Origin: Lingula anatina
Taxonomy: Eukaryota; Brachiopoda; Lingulata; Lingulida; Lingulidae
Direction: 5' to 3'
Assembly: GCF_001039355.2 (NCBI RefSeq)
Contig: NW_019775569.1
Coordinates: 925,454-989,453 of the forward strand
DNA length: 64,000 bases
Positions 23,501 to 36,500 of this stretch are shown here, one piece after another (position 1 is the stretch's first letter; each line of letters begins with the position of its first letter). A model generated the notes under the pieces. That model was not told where the DNA came from and ran no database searches. It was given only the letters and a program-made list of their open reading frames with translations. A program made the position numbers and the translations under genes.

Positions 23501-26500
23501 TTTCGTCATACCCAGGAGTCGGGTAGAGGTAATTTTGAAAAATTAGTCGGATTTACACAATTAAAAATATTAATTAATTTTTAAGCAACGAAATTTTCAA
23601 GACTTTACCGTAGTATCTGCTGTCATTATATGTGTCAATTTATATACTGGCATAAAGATTTTCAGCTTAAAGATGATTTTGTCTCACAAGTTGTATAAGT
23701 ACATTTTATCTCCATCTTGCATGAAGCAGTCAAACAGCATTCTATGTATTGTTGTTATCATTTTTGTCAATTGTATGATAATATATCGCTGTCACAAATG
23801 GCAAATCTTCACTTTTTCTGGTATTATAGTTGTAGCATTTTTGTGATAATAAATACTTCTTTCAGACCAAAATATTTATGTGAACAATCATATAGATAAT
23901 CTTATTTCTTTCAAGATTTATTGTTATCAGTTTTAAAAGAATGCTTTTGATGTGAATTGGGGCCCTTTTTGGGAACTGTCCAATTAACTTTTTATATGTT
24001 ATTACAAAACATTGAGATCAGAATTTTGTTAGAATTTTGTGAGCAGTTGCCATTATTATCTACATTAAAGGTGTCTTGGCACTTCAATAATCTTAATTTC
24101 AAAGTTGTCCATTTGTTGCTAGTACTTCTTTATTCTAAATTTTATAATACTTTTCCTTGTTTTGAGATCATTATTGAAGCCCTGCATATATTGAGTAAAG
24201 AGCTATAAATGAACTTCATCACCCCTTCATTGGGGCATTTTGTCTACAGTAAAGTGTCTTTATTATCACTGCTGAATTTTAGGCAAGCTGTTTAATGTAC
24301 ATTCTGATCCTTGCAGAATTGGTAAACTAGGCAACAAGCTAGGTATAGGCAAGCCAGCACCTCCACCAAAAGATTTCAAGCCAGGTACATGAATATATAT
24401 ATAATTGATTTATACTTGATATCTTTGGTAGACATATTGCTTTGAGTTGTAAAGCCCAGTTTTGGTTTTCAGAATGTGATATTGGCAATTAAACACTATA
24501 GATTTTAGCTTATTGTTATGATTATTTTATTTATTTATTATAATCTTAAAGTAATTGGGGTGCATTTAGCATTTGAAATATTCACCAGTTAACAAAGAAC
24601 ATTTACTTCAGAAACCAAATTGTTAGATTTGTATTATTTATTCAATGCACTATTATTTAAATGGAAAATAAGCTATCATTCTAAAGCTTAGAATCTGTAA
24701 GCATGACCTCCAAACTTATATTTTGATAATTTTATTTGTCATCAAGTTTGAATAAAAAATGGGTGTTAATGAGAACTTTTGGACTTGTTTGATTTTCAGA
24801 GAGTAATAATAACAATGATGATACGTATGACTGGGACTCGGATGAATGGGAAGACGGTATGGTAAGTATGACTTGTTGGTGTAACAAATGCACTGTGATT
24901 TGTTTTCTAACTTCTTTTAAAATGTGGTGGAGATTTTAAGTAATAAAATCTAAATTTTATTATTCATGATTGCAATTATGTTTATTGTTAAACTCTATTT
25001 CAGGATGACACAGAGGGAGGTTTTGAGGGTGAGTGTTTTGAATTACTTATTGTAGTATGTTTGCTACACTTTGAAACATCCAAATTTTTTGTTAATGTTC
25101 TGTGCATTACAAGCATTGGTATTTATTCTGATATATTTGATTACCTTAATTGTTCCAGCACTTGTGTTATGTGATCCCACCTATATAGTTTCAACTGCTG
25201 TGATACCAACAAAACAAGGTTTTAAAAAAGAAATTTTAAAAAGAATGGATATGTTAAATTTAACCTTGTTTTCAACTAAATGTCATCAGTTGTGTCCTAA
25301 ACTTTGCACTTCAAATTTGCTCACCTGAGTACTTCTCATTTTATGTTTGTTAGCTGTTTAATATTGTAATATAAAGAATTGTGGAACATTGCAGTGAGTA
25401 CTGTCATAATACCTGGCTCTGTCCCATATCTCAAGATTGTTTGAGTGTGATAATCTCATATGTAACAGTGTATCACTTACTCAAGCCTAATGTCATGTTT
25501 TCATGCAGAGAGTAATTTGTTTTCAACACTCCCATTAATATTCTTATGGAGATCTTTTTTGAAGATATCTATGATAAAAAGATCATAAAATGTATGAAAG
25601 TTTTGAGGAGGCTTTCACTTGATTTATCTGTCACCGTTCTGGTAAAAAGTGTAATTTATGCACACCTTTGCAGTGAACTTTGATAATTGCTTTTGCTCAG
25701 GCTTCTTTCTTCACTTCACTTTACTGTTATTTCACATGTCTGTGTGTTGCCTTTGCACTGTTATTCTAGACCACTTGGACACTTCTATGTACCAGGCTGC
25801 TGTAAGTACACTGTCTTTGCCTTCTGTTACACACACTTTGTTTTGTTTTCACTCAACCATATTTGCTGCCCTCTCCCCCTTCTGCTAGGCAACTTTGTCA
25901 TTTTCATATGATTATTTAAGCTACTACTGCCCCAAGCCTGTATATATGCATTTGTTGTTGATTTTACAAGGACTGTCACCTGTTTCATTTCTAGCTATCC
26001 ATCATTTTTTAAATAATTCCCTAATGAGTAATATCATTATATGCATTTGGGATGATAGTCTTCTATATTGTCACACCTGCCTCAGAGATCTGACAGTCAA
26101 TACCACAATACTAACCTGTCCTATGATAAAGGGCAATTTACTTCATATTTGCTGCATATTCTGTCAGAATGACTCCTTTGTTATACATGTATGTATATAC
26201 TAGTATATAGCCCCTTGGATCTTTGTAATGCTTCATTTTCTGCATGATGAACCTTTTAGTCTCTCTAACCTCATTTTTAAGGTTTTTAGGAACCCTGTTT
26301 AGATGTAAAAATAGAGTACAAAAGCAATGATGTTTTCTAGTCTTTGATTTTCTGTAAAAAAAAAAGCAACTCAAATTTTCATGTAGTGCAGATTATTGTA
26401 AATGCTGTAGGTGAGATGGCTTTTGCCTCTACCACAACAGTAGTACAGATTTCTAGATAGCAACTATATTTCTTTAGTTTAGCATGCTAACCTTCTTTCT

Positions 26501-29500
26501 TCACTTTGCAAGTGTGATTGATGTTATTGGATTTTGAAAATCTCTATTTTACCAATAATTTGAGTTGTAAATTTAAGAACAATGGCACCTGATTATTGCC
26601 TTGAACTGCAAACATTCAAAATAGGAAATTGCTTTTGCTGGAAATTGCTCCCATTTAATCCCTGAAAGGAACTTTAATATATGTGAAATTATCCTTGCAT
26701 CAACATTGGGTACCATCTCTGCCCCTCACTATTTATTAGTGTTTAATTCAGATCTAGAGCAGCTTCTTATAGCATGATGGAATTATTAAACATCCAGTCT
26801 AAATCATATTGACATAAGTCAGAGGCCTGATATGAATCCAGTCCTGCCTGAACTGTAAGGAGGAATCCTTATCCCAAGTAAAAAGAAACTTTTTTATCAT
26901 ACCTATACAAATTTCCTGTCACTTAATAACATGTAAGTAAATAACTCCATCAAAACCTAAATAAAATGGAACTATTTTATTTTGTGAGTTAGTGTTGTCT
27001 GAATCCTGAATTGTTCTAACTTTATTTCACATTCAAATATAAAAAGAAACATGCACTTTATCCAGTTCTGAAGTACATATTTGTGATTGCACCAGTATTA
27101 CATTTAAGCTAAAATCCCTTTCAAAGATGTCAAAACTGCATTTATGAAGTGTTGGCAATATTGATCTGGTTTATACCAGATGGAAATTCTGATCTGGTCT
27201 AGGTGATTGAAAATTTGAACCTAGTCTAGATCAGAATTCTGATCTGGTTTTGACCAGATCAAACTGGATTGGATTCTTGTCTGGCCTTATAATCCTTATA
27301 TTTTTCTTTTACTGGATTTGCAGTGTTGTTATTTTGTGAGTTCAGCAAAAGAAAAAAAAGAAAAGAAAAGATAATGACTGAATATGTAGCTTTTTGTTCA
27401 GTTTTATGAATGATAGGTCAAATTAAGCACTTGGCTTATGGTTATGTGATTACAATAGTTATATCCTTTTGAATTTTCCCCAAAATTATTAACCTGTTCC
27501 TCCTTAAACAAGTGCTAAGACTCAGATATTTTTCATAGCATTACTCGTAAGTATAGCTTGTTTGTTTTACAGCAGCTAATAAGAAGTATCTTGAATTGGA
27601 GAGAGATTCACAAGTTGGTTTGGGCCAAAATGTATGTTTTGTGTGGGCTTAACTGCTTTGAGATGCACTTTTAAAGAACACAGTGTAACATTTGATTTTT
27701 GAAACACATAACTATTAGTTGAAGAATTTACAGTTAAATAATATATGATGGGAAATTAAGATTAATCAGAAATAACAAGAAAAGATGTCTAAAGTGCAAG
27801 GAATAGTATCATGATATGCATCTTTGAAGTGACTCTTACATGCAAACACATTTTCTGGTAACTGTTTATCCCCCTGATTTGTTTAGATTTATAAACAAAA
27901 ATATATTTTTGACTATCATATATTTAAACAGTATGCCTGGCAGCCATTGCACAAATGTGGATCTGTCAATATGAAAATGTAAATGTATAGAATTCATAAT
28001 TTATCTACTGTGATGAGACACACTCAATTGAGTCAGCCTATTCCTGTAGTAAGTCAAACATTCTGAGTATTGACCTCTAAAATGGTAACTTCTCTTCATT
28101 AAAAAACCCAGAAATTTTCTGTTTTTTTATTATTTTTTCTTTATCTCTTACTTATTATTAAGGTATATTTTGGGGATACATGGTGTCAAAGACAGGTTTG
28201 CATGCTGGAATTTTTGTTTCACACAGAAAGCTGTAGACTAAATACCCTATCTTGGAACATTACAAAAAAAATGAAGTTAAAGAAAAACAATGAAGACACC
28301 ACCTCTGTTTTCTTCAAATTACTACATCTGCTCCCACCTTTTATGAGTATGAGAAGATTGATTCTAAGTAATCAGTTCCTACTTATGATTTAAAGAGCCC
28401 AACTAACACAACTCCCTGTAGTTCACAACCAAGTGTATTGAACTGTGCCCTCATTTGTGTGCTAACTGAAGAGAAAGCAATTTAGCTAATAACTGTAGTA
28501 TTTAAGTACTGTTAATATGTAATTTAGAAAATGTAATGAAAGACCTTTTACCCATTTTGAACACATTTTGTGAATATTAATGAAATATTTGTCATTATTT
28601 TAGAATTTAAAAAATCCTCTGTCCAGCAATCATTAATTAATGAATGAATTAATTAAATAATATACATAGCACCTGAATAGTTATTCTTTCAGGTAAATTA
28701 TTATTAGTTTGGAGAAAGATTCTTGATATATTGTGCACGATATATAGTGAATGCAAGGCAATTACCTGTGATTAACACAAATTTCAGAGGGAGAGGGGAG
28801 TATGATTTTGTTTGAATGAAAAAACAATTTTTTGTAGCTGTTGCAATGTTTTGTCTGTATTACATAACTGTGAAAAGTTTTCATACTATTTCATTACATT
28901 TTGTCATTACTTTTGGTTTGTGATATATATTCTTTCATAGTACATGTAATTTTTAAACTGTAATGTCAACGGTTTGAATAGATGCATGATGAAAGATTAG
29001 TCCTTATATATTCATATATTCTGCTTGCTTTGCACCCTATTTTGTTATCTTTATTTGTCTGTTTTAATTTTAACTTTAAATTTTTTCATCAAACTTTATG
29101 CTATTCTTGCAGATATGTGTCTCAAACATTTTGAATGCTTTATTATATAACCCTATTTGTACTTTTCTCCCTTGGAAACTAACTGTTCTGATTCCTGCTA
29201 ACACCTCTGTTCTGCTAGCTTGATGCTGTAGCCAGTGTAGAAGAAAGCTTTTACCTAGATGCTCAGGAGAGACCCACCATTTTTGCTAGATTAGCTAGCA
29301 ATCAAGGTAATACTGGAGCCAAAAATATTTGTCTAGATACGGTCTTAATTTTAAGACCAAAATTCTCTACTTCTGTTCAGTATATTTTTGCAGAAGTCCA
29401 TTTAAAGTTGTTTACTCAATACTGGTTTATCTAGGGTCAAAGAAAGATATTTTAAGTATTGGAAAAGGAATCCAGAAGTATTTTTCAAAAGAACAGATTC

Positions 29501-30527
29501 TTTGTAAAGTTATTCTTGTTAAAAAGACAATGATATATAAAGGGTCAAAAGGTAAAGTGAATTAACAACAATTTCATCAATTTCTTAAAGTGGGTTGTTA
29601 ATTTATATTTTCTCAAAACCAGCTTATTAGGTTATTCTTTTGGCATTAGAATGAATTTTGTGTAAGAGTTTTAAATGTCAGACAGAGATGTACCAAGATT
29701 TCTTAATGAAAGTGAGAGTTCATAGTCTTAGTACACTGTCTCTATCAGTTGACCTATAATTTTATTGTGAGTTTGGGAAAGTAGGATGTTAAAATATGAA
29801 AAGGTAAGAATTCAGTATATGATGACTCATGCAGATTACAATTTATGATTGAAGTATTCAGATTATTTCGATTGGAAGAATTCTAGTAAAAAAATTAACC
29901 TTAATATATTTGGTCGTTATGTTGCACTTTTGGACTGTTCTGCNTCGGGTAAAATTGTCAAACTTCAACTAGGTCATGTCTGATAACAGAATTTAATTTG
30001 CAGATTTTATTTCCTTTTTATGACCACGTGTAATTTACTGAATGAACTAGGGCACAATAAAACATAGGATATCACAGAAATGTTATCAAGGTGAAAAGAG
30101 CCTGAACTTTAGCTAATTATCATAAGGTGAATAATATACTGCAATTTCTTTTAAACGTGCGGCCAAGTCTACATGGGATGTCTCAGGAATGTTATCAAGG
30201 TGAAAAAAAGCCTGAAATTTAGCTAATTATCATAAGGTGAATAATACACTGCTATTTTTGCTGTGATACAGAGAACATGTAATGCAGCTTTTTGTGTACA
30301 GCAGTGCCAGGAGTAGAGCGACACAGTCACTGTGACTTGTCCCTGTGAACAAGGAGTTTAATGATATCCTTTTTTAAGTAAGGTAAAAATGTTGATCCTG
30401 AGCAACTGAGAATGGCAAAATGCTTTTAATACTTGATATTTTCCCAGTTTAGTGAAGAATGTTTAGAAGTTGCCTTTGCCTGAAGTGCTTGTGATATATT
30501 AAGCTTATAGTGAAAGGTGGTGTGTTT

Positions 30528-30568
<41 letters not shown>

Positions 30569-33500
30569 GGGGTATGTGTGTGTTTGTTCATTGTACTTGA
30601 TAAGAATTTGCTGGAAATGCAATTTATACAAATTAAACAGCATTTAGTCATTTCATCTACACACAGCCATACTACTACTACTACTACTACACAGTCCTAA
30701 TTTCTGAATCTTCCTATAAACCATAGGGCCATTCACACTGGTGGTTTACACCTGACTCTGTCCTATCATGGTTACTTTTCCTATGTGAACAGACTACATA
30801 CCCCTGACTGTGGTACAAATAAATCCAGATCTGGACTTGGTTTTATTGCAGTTAACTCAAAATCACAGTATAGATGGGATGCTTACATTTGGAAGTCATG
30901 GGCACAAGTGGGCAATGTATCATATTTTTGCAGGTTAATCACAGTACAGTCCCACATGTCATTTTTTAGTGGAAACATTACTTTTTATGAATAAATTTAA
31001 TATATTTATATAGCATAACAATCATTGCTACTTGTACTCCAACCATAATGGTCATATCGTCACTGGTTACTGAGAATGATAGTGCACATGCTTAACAGGA
31101 AACACTATTGACAAGGGTTATTATTGCCGATACCAGCATGAATGCAAAGAGGGTTTATTTGACCAGCAGTCTCTTCTGATAAATTGGACCTCGTTTTAGT
31201 GAGAATGTCCCCCATATTGCCACACACATTCATACTGCTACATGTACTACCACTTATTACATTTCAAATGTCACATTTCTTGTAGTATGCCACATGTTCT
31301 TTTACACTGCATAGGATACAAATATGTGAAAAGTGGAAACAAGAGGCTATTAACATTCCGCTTGAAGAAAATATGTTAAGTGATTAAAAATCTTTTGAAA
31401 AGGTTGAAAACAGTCTTTTGAACACAATTATTTTAATGTTGATTGAAGCAATTTTTGCAACAGGAGAAATATATATTCAAATAAGATTGATGTAAGATTT
31501 TATTGCTAATGGTGTTGTTAATGTAAAAGTAACATTTACTTGAGTAGAAACAAAAAAACAACAAAAACATGATATATGAACTATTATTTACAAAACATGA
31601 CATGCAGCGACACCTATTGTGTATGGGTGATTTTGACAGGTGCGTAATGTAATGTAGGCGTATTCAGAACATTTACATCCAGAGCATATATAGTTTTATC
31701 AGCCCTCCTTTTCTGATTTAATTTTTTTTTTTTTTTTTGGATATAACTCTTGAAAATAATCTCAAGTTAGAGATACAAAGACCTTGACAGACATACAACC
31801 AATGATTCAGTTGAGAGGATCTAGCAGAGTCTGCTTTATCACTCTTGACCCTGTAATTAAACCTCTTTTTTATCATCATGGTCCCATTTTTGTAATCAGA
31901 TTTTTTTTGATTTATGAAAAAAGACTATGGCGTACATTGAGCTATGTTTGCTGGACCTTTTCTTTTGATCAGCCATCTTGTAGGCATGATTTATGAAAAA
32001 ACAATCTGAAACTTCAAATGGCCCCTTAATGAATACCACAGTAAAAAAGCACTATTTTATCTGTAAAGTGCAAGATCACTCACTTGATCTATAGGTGGTA
32101 ATTTTTACACAAGCAATCTCTGTTGACTCAATGATTTAATTAAGAGTTTAATGATTATTTATTAACTACACATGAGAGATGTTTCAATATAATTCAGCAC
32201 AGCCCTTACAAATCTGTTAATCAACTTTCTCTGTCCGGGATACCATTAAGTGCAAAGAATTTTCCTTAATGGTCCCAACAATTATGTACATGACTATAGC
32301 CATTCCTCAGTATAAACACTTCATTTGTCTCATCGGCTGTTCTCACTGAGATTGCTGCGATATAAACACATACATGGTGGAAATTTTAACCATTCTCTAA
32401 GTTAAACAGGGAACTTCATGGTTGAAAATATAGAACAGATATTATCTGTGTCCACTGCGGTTTTGTAATGGTCATTTCTGCTGGTCCTAAAGGAAATGGA
32501 TGCTGTTGTGAAATTTTATGCGTCTGTGAAGAGACGTTTGTCACACAGCAGTGTTGAGCCAAGTGAGTTGATAAAGTTTATAGTTCTACCAGCACTTGGG
32601 ACTAAGCATTATTAAAGGAGTGAAATAAGTTATGTTCTTGTATTACAGTAGGGTACAATTCATGTAGGAAGAGATGGCATCTGAACAAATTGATGGATCA
32701 GGGAATATTTTAGGATGTGATTATTTGGAATAAGGATTTGTCATTAGGGCAGGTACAGAGACTGCAGTTATGTATTAGAATATTTCTTTACAGATGTTAT
32801 TTATTGCAACCCAACATAAAAAATATATAGTTTGCCAAAATGTACATTTTGACAAGTATTACATAGACACTTATGATCTTACATAATTTATTATTGTATA
32901 TCAAGAAACACTGTTCAAAAAAGTGGTTTTGGTACAGACTGTAACACTTTTGTTTATTTCCAGTGCCTCCACCACCTGGACGTAGGCCTGCCCCGCCCCC
33001 AGCGCCTGATGATGATGATATGCCCCCACCCCCACCACCACCCAGACCACCTAAACCTGGGGAGAAACCAGCCATTGGGCACAGCAATAAACCCCCACCT
33101 GTCCCTGCAGTAAGTAGGATTATAATTATCCTGGATTATGCCACTGTTCATGAGATTTTTTAAACTTGGTTATTTTTTTCATTTATTCTCTTCTCGTGAA
33201 AAGAAATTGAAAAATTGAGGTGCTGTATTTCCTTTTCCCTATGAATTGTGTAAGAATTTTGATGAAAATTTGGCATGAGCCTTGTTATGCTAAAATGTAT
33301 TGAGACTAATACTCGGGTATAAAAGTACACATGGAAGTACATATGGAAGGAAGGAGAGTAGGGTGAGGAAATAGCAAGTTATGACCTTAAAATTTCCCAA
33401 TTTGTAAAAGTTACAGGTTGATAATGTGTGTGTCACTTTGTGTGTGCGTGCACATGTGCATGCACAATTATAGTAGTGGCAGCAGCAGGCTATAGTTAAA

Positions 33501-36500
33501 AAGAGGGGAAGATACACAGTCATAGAATTATTGGCAACAGTTAATCTTGTTGACTTTGCATGAATAAAGGACTCAGAGAACAGGAAATTAAATAAATTAA
33601 CACCAGTTACATTGTGATTAGGACCATAATTACCCAGTCCAGTTAGAGCTGTTATTCCATATCATCATTCTTGATATCATACAGATGGCTATATACACTA
33701 GTTCAGTGATTTGATACTATATATAGAATGTGATACCACTTTATATGTTTGATGCCCTGGAAAAGATTTGGCTAGTTATTAGACCTATGGGTAATGACAG
33801 GGTATTTATCATAAATCTATAGCTAGTAATGGTTCTTTCAAACAATGCCTGCTTCATTCCCCTTAAACCTTGCCTAAATCTGATGGTTTTTGGTGTGTTA
33901 TATAGGAATTATATTATTGAGTTGGATAAGATATCTTTTCCTTACTTTTTTGATAATTCTCACAGTGTGTTATCAGTATGAGTCACTATATGATAAGGTA
34001 TGGGGACATAAGAGGAAAACTGACCACATCCAAATAGCTACTGGCATAAAAATAACTTGACAGAAATCATGTCATANNNNNNNNNNNNNNNNNNNNNNNN
34101 NNNNNNNNNNNNNNNNNNNNNNNNNNNNNNNNNNNNNNNNNNNNNNNNNNNNNNNNNNNNNNNNNNNNNNNNNNNNNNNNNNNNNNNNNNNNNNNNNNNN
34201 NNNNNNNNNNNNNNNNNNNNNNNNNNNNNNNNNNNNNNNNNNNNNNNNNNNNNNNNNNNNNNNNNNNNNNNNNNNNNNNNNNNNNNNNNNNNNNNNNNNN
34301 NNNNNNNNNNNNNNNNNNNNNNNNNNNNNNNNNNNNNNNNNNNNNNNNNNNNNNNNNNNNNNNNNNNNNNNNNNNNNNNNNNNNNNNNNNNNNNNNNNNN
34401 NNNNNNNNNNNNNNNNNNNNNNNNNNNNNNNNNNNNNNNNNNNNNNNNNNNNNNNNNNNNNNNNNNNNNNNNNNNNNNNNNNNNNNNNNNNNNNNNNNNN
34501 NNNNNNNNNNNNNNNNNNNNNNNNNNNNNNNNNNNNNNNNNNNNNNNNNNNNNNNNNNNNNNNNNNNNNNNNNNNNNNNNNNNNNNNNNNNNNNNNNNNN
34601 NNNNNNNNNNNNNNNNNNNNNNNNNNNNNNNNNNNNNNNNNNNNNNNNNNNNNNNNNNNNNNNNNNNNNNNNNNNNNNNNNNNNNNNNNNNNNNNNNNNN
34701 NNNNNNNNNNNNNNNNNNNNNNNNNNNNNNNNNNNNNNNNNNNNNNNNNNNNNNNNNNNNNNNNNNNNNNNNNNNNNNNNNNNNNNNNNNNNNNNNNNNN
34801 NNNNNNNNNNNNNNNNNNNNNNNNNNNNNNNNNNNNNNNNNNNNNNNNNNNNNNNNNNNNNNNNNNNNNNNNNNNNNNNNNNNNNNNNNNNNNNNNNNNN
34901 NNNNNNNNNNNNNNNNNNNNNNNNNNNNNNNNNNNNNNNNNNNNNNNNNNNNNNNNNNNNNNNNNNNNNNNNNNNNNNNNNNNNNNNNNNNNNNNNNNNN
35001 NNNNNNNNNNNNNNNNNNNNNNNNNNNNNNNNNNNNNNNNNNNNNNNNNNNNNNNNNNNNNNNNNNNAAAAAAGTGGTTTTGGTACAGACTGTAACACTT
35101 TTGTTTATTTCCAGTGCCTCCACCACCTGGACGTAGGCCTGCCCCGCCCCCAGCGCCTGATGATGATGATATGCCCCCACCCCCACCACCACCCAGACCA
35201 CCTAAACCTGGGGAGAAACCAGCCATTGGGCACAGCAATAAACCCCCACCTGTCCCTGCAGTAAGTAGGATTATAATTATCCTGGATTATGCCACTGTTC
35301 ATGAGATTTTTTAAACTTGGTTATTTTTTTCATTTATTCTCTTCTCGTGAAAAGAAATTGAAAAATTGAGGTGCTGTATTTCCTTTTCCCTATGAATTGT
35401 GTAAGAATTTTGATGAAAATTTGGCATGAGCCTTGTTATGCTAAAATGTATTGAGACTAATACTCGGGTATAAAAGTACACATGGAAGTACATATGGAAG
35501 GAAGGAGAGTAGGGTGAGGAAATAGCAAGTTATGACCTTAAAATTTCCCAATTTGTAAAAGTTACAGGTTGATAATGTGTGTGTCACTTTGTGTGTGCGT
35601 GCACATGTGCATGCACAATTATAGTAGTGGCAGCAGCAGGCTATAGTTAAAAAGAGGGGAAGATACACAGTCATAGAATTATTGGCAACAGTTAATCTTG
35701 TTGACTTTGCATGAATAAAGGAAATTAAATAAATTAACACCAGTTACATTGTGATTAGGACCATAATTACCCAGTCCAGTTAGAGCTGTTATTCCATATC
35801 ATCATTCTTGATATCATACAGATGGCTATATACACTAGTTCAGTGATTTGATGCTATATATAGAATGTGATACCACTTTATATGTTTGATGCCCTGGAAA
35901 AGATTTGGCTAGTTATGAGACCTATGGGTAATGACAGGGTATTTATCATAAATCTATAGCTAGTAATGGTTCTTTTCAAACAATGCCTGCTTCATTCCCC
36001 TTAAACCTTGCCTAAATCTGATGGTTTTTGGTGTGTTATATAGGAATTATATTATTGAGTTGGATAAGATATCTTTTCCTTACTTTTTTGATAATTCTCA
36101 CAGTGTGTTATCAGTATGAGTCACTATATGATAAGGTATGGGGACATAAGAGGAAAACTGACCACATCCAAATAGCTACTGGCATAAAAATAACTTGACA
36201 GAAATCATGTCATGTATGTCCTGCAATGCTATTGGCAGTCTAGTATACACTAGGTGAGTGCCACATTACCTTTAGGACAAGTCAGGCTACAAGTGATGAA
36301 TGATAAATAAAGCAACAAGTGACCCGTACAAAGAAAGACAAATGATGACTGATATTGTAACATAACTTGGATTCTCTATTATGCACTATATAATATGTAA
36401 TGTAAGAAAAGGTGTTGCTGTCATTTTTGTTTGTGAATAGTTATTATGAGAACCTCTGAAATAGGTGAAAATATACCACAAGTATGGAAGTGTTATAATG

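Larger units (their letters stand above)
20819..23612. mobile_element. Non-autonomous DNA transposon E1 with TA-flanked inverted termini
   Basis: The left end (TACGGTAAAGTCTTGAAAAT at 20819) is repeated inverted at 23587-23612, matching 26 of 27 bases. TA at both ends suggests a TA target duplication, as in Tc1/mariner-type elements, but no transposase is present. Inside are GC-richer sequence (20940-21250), arrays of a GATCGTTCGCGATCCGAGCG-type repeat (21370-22360) and a second, nested element (22408-23174). It lies in an intron of the adaptor gene. Shared termini and internal repeats link it to the elements at 52504 and 58294. Confidence 0.8.
19149..24316. other. Adaptor intron 5, host of a transposon
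   Basis: This 5.2-kb intron contains a 35-bp tandem repeat (20087-20160), the 2.8-kb inverted-repeat element at 20819-23612 and otherwise AT-rich sequence without coding signal. Confidence 0.6.
29307..32963. other. Adaptor intron 10
   Basis: This intron holds a single-N join at 29944, a tandem duplication with a period of about 109 bp (30070-30255), a GT microsatellite (30520-30564) and a candidate alternative first exon at 32496-32562. The remainder is AT-rich without clear signal. Confidence 0.5.

Noticed and set aside
35115-35260. Second copy of adaptor exon 11 as a real tandem exon
   Set aside because: Its phases would break the frame if both were used, and the copy starts exactly at a gap edge.
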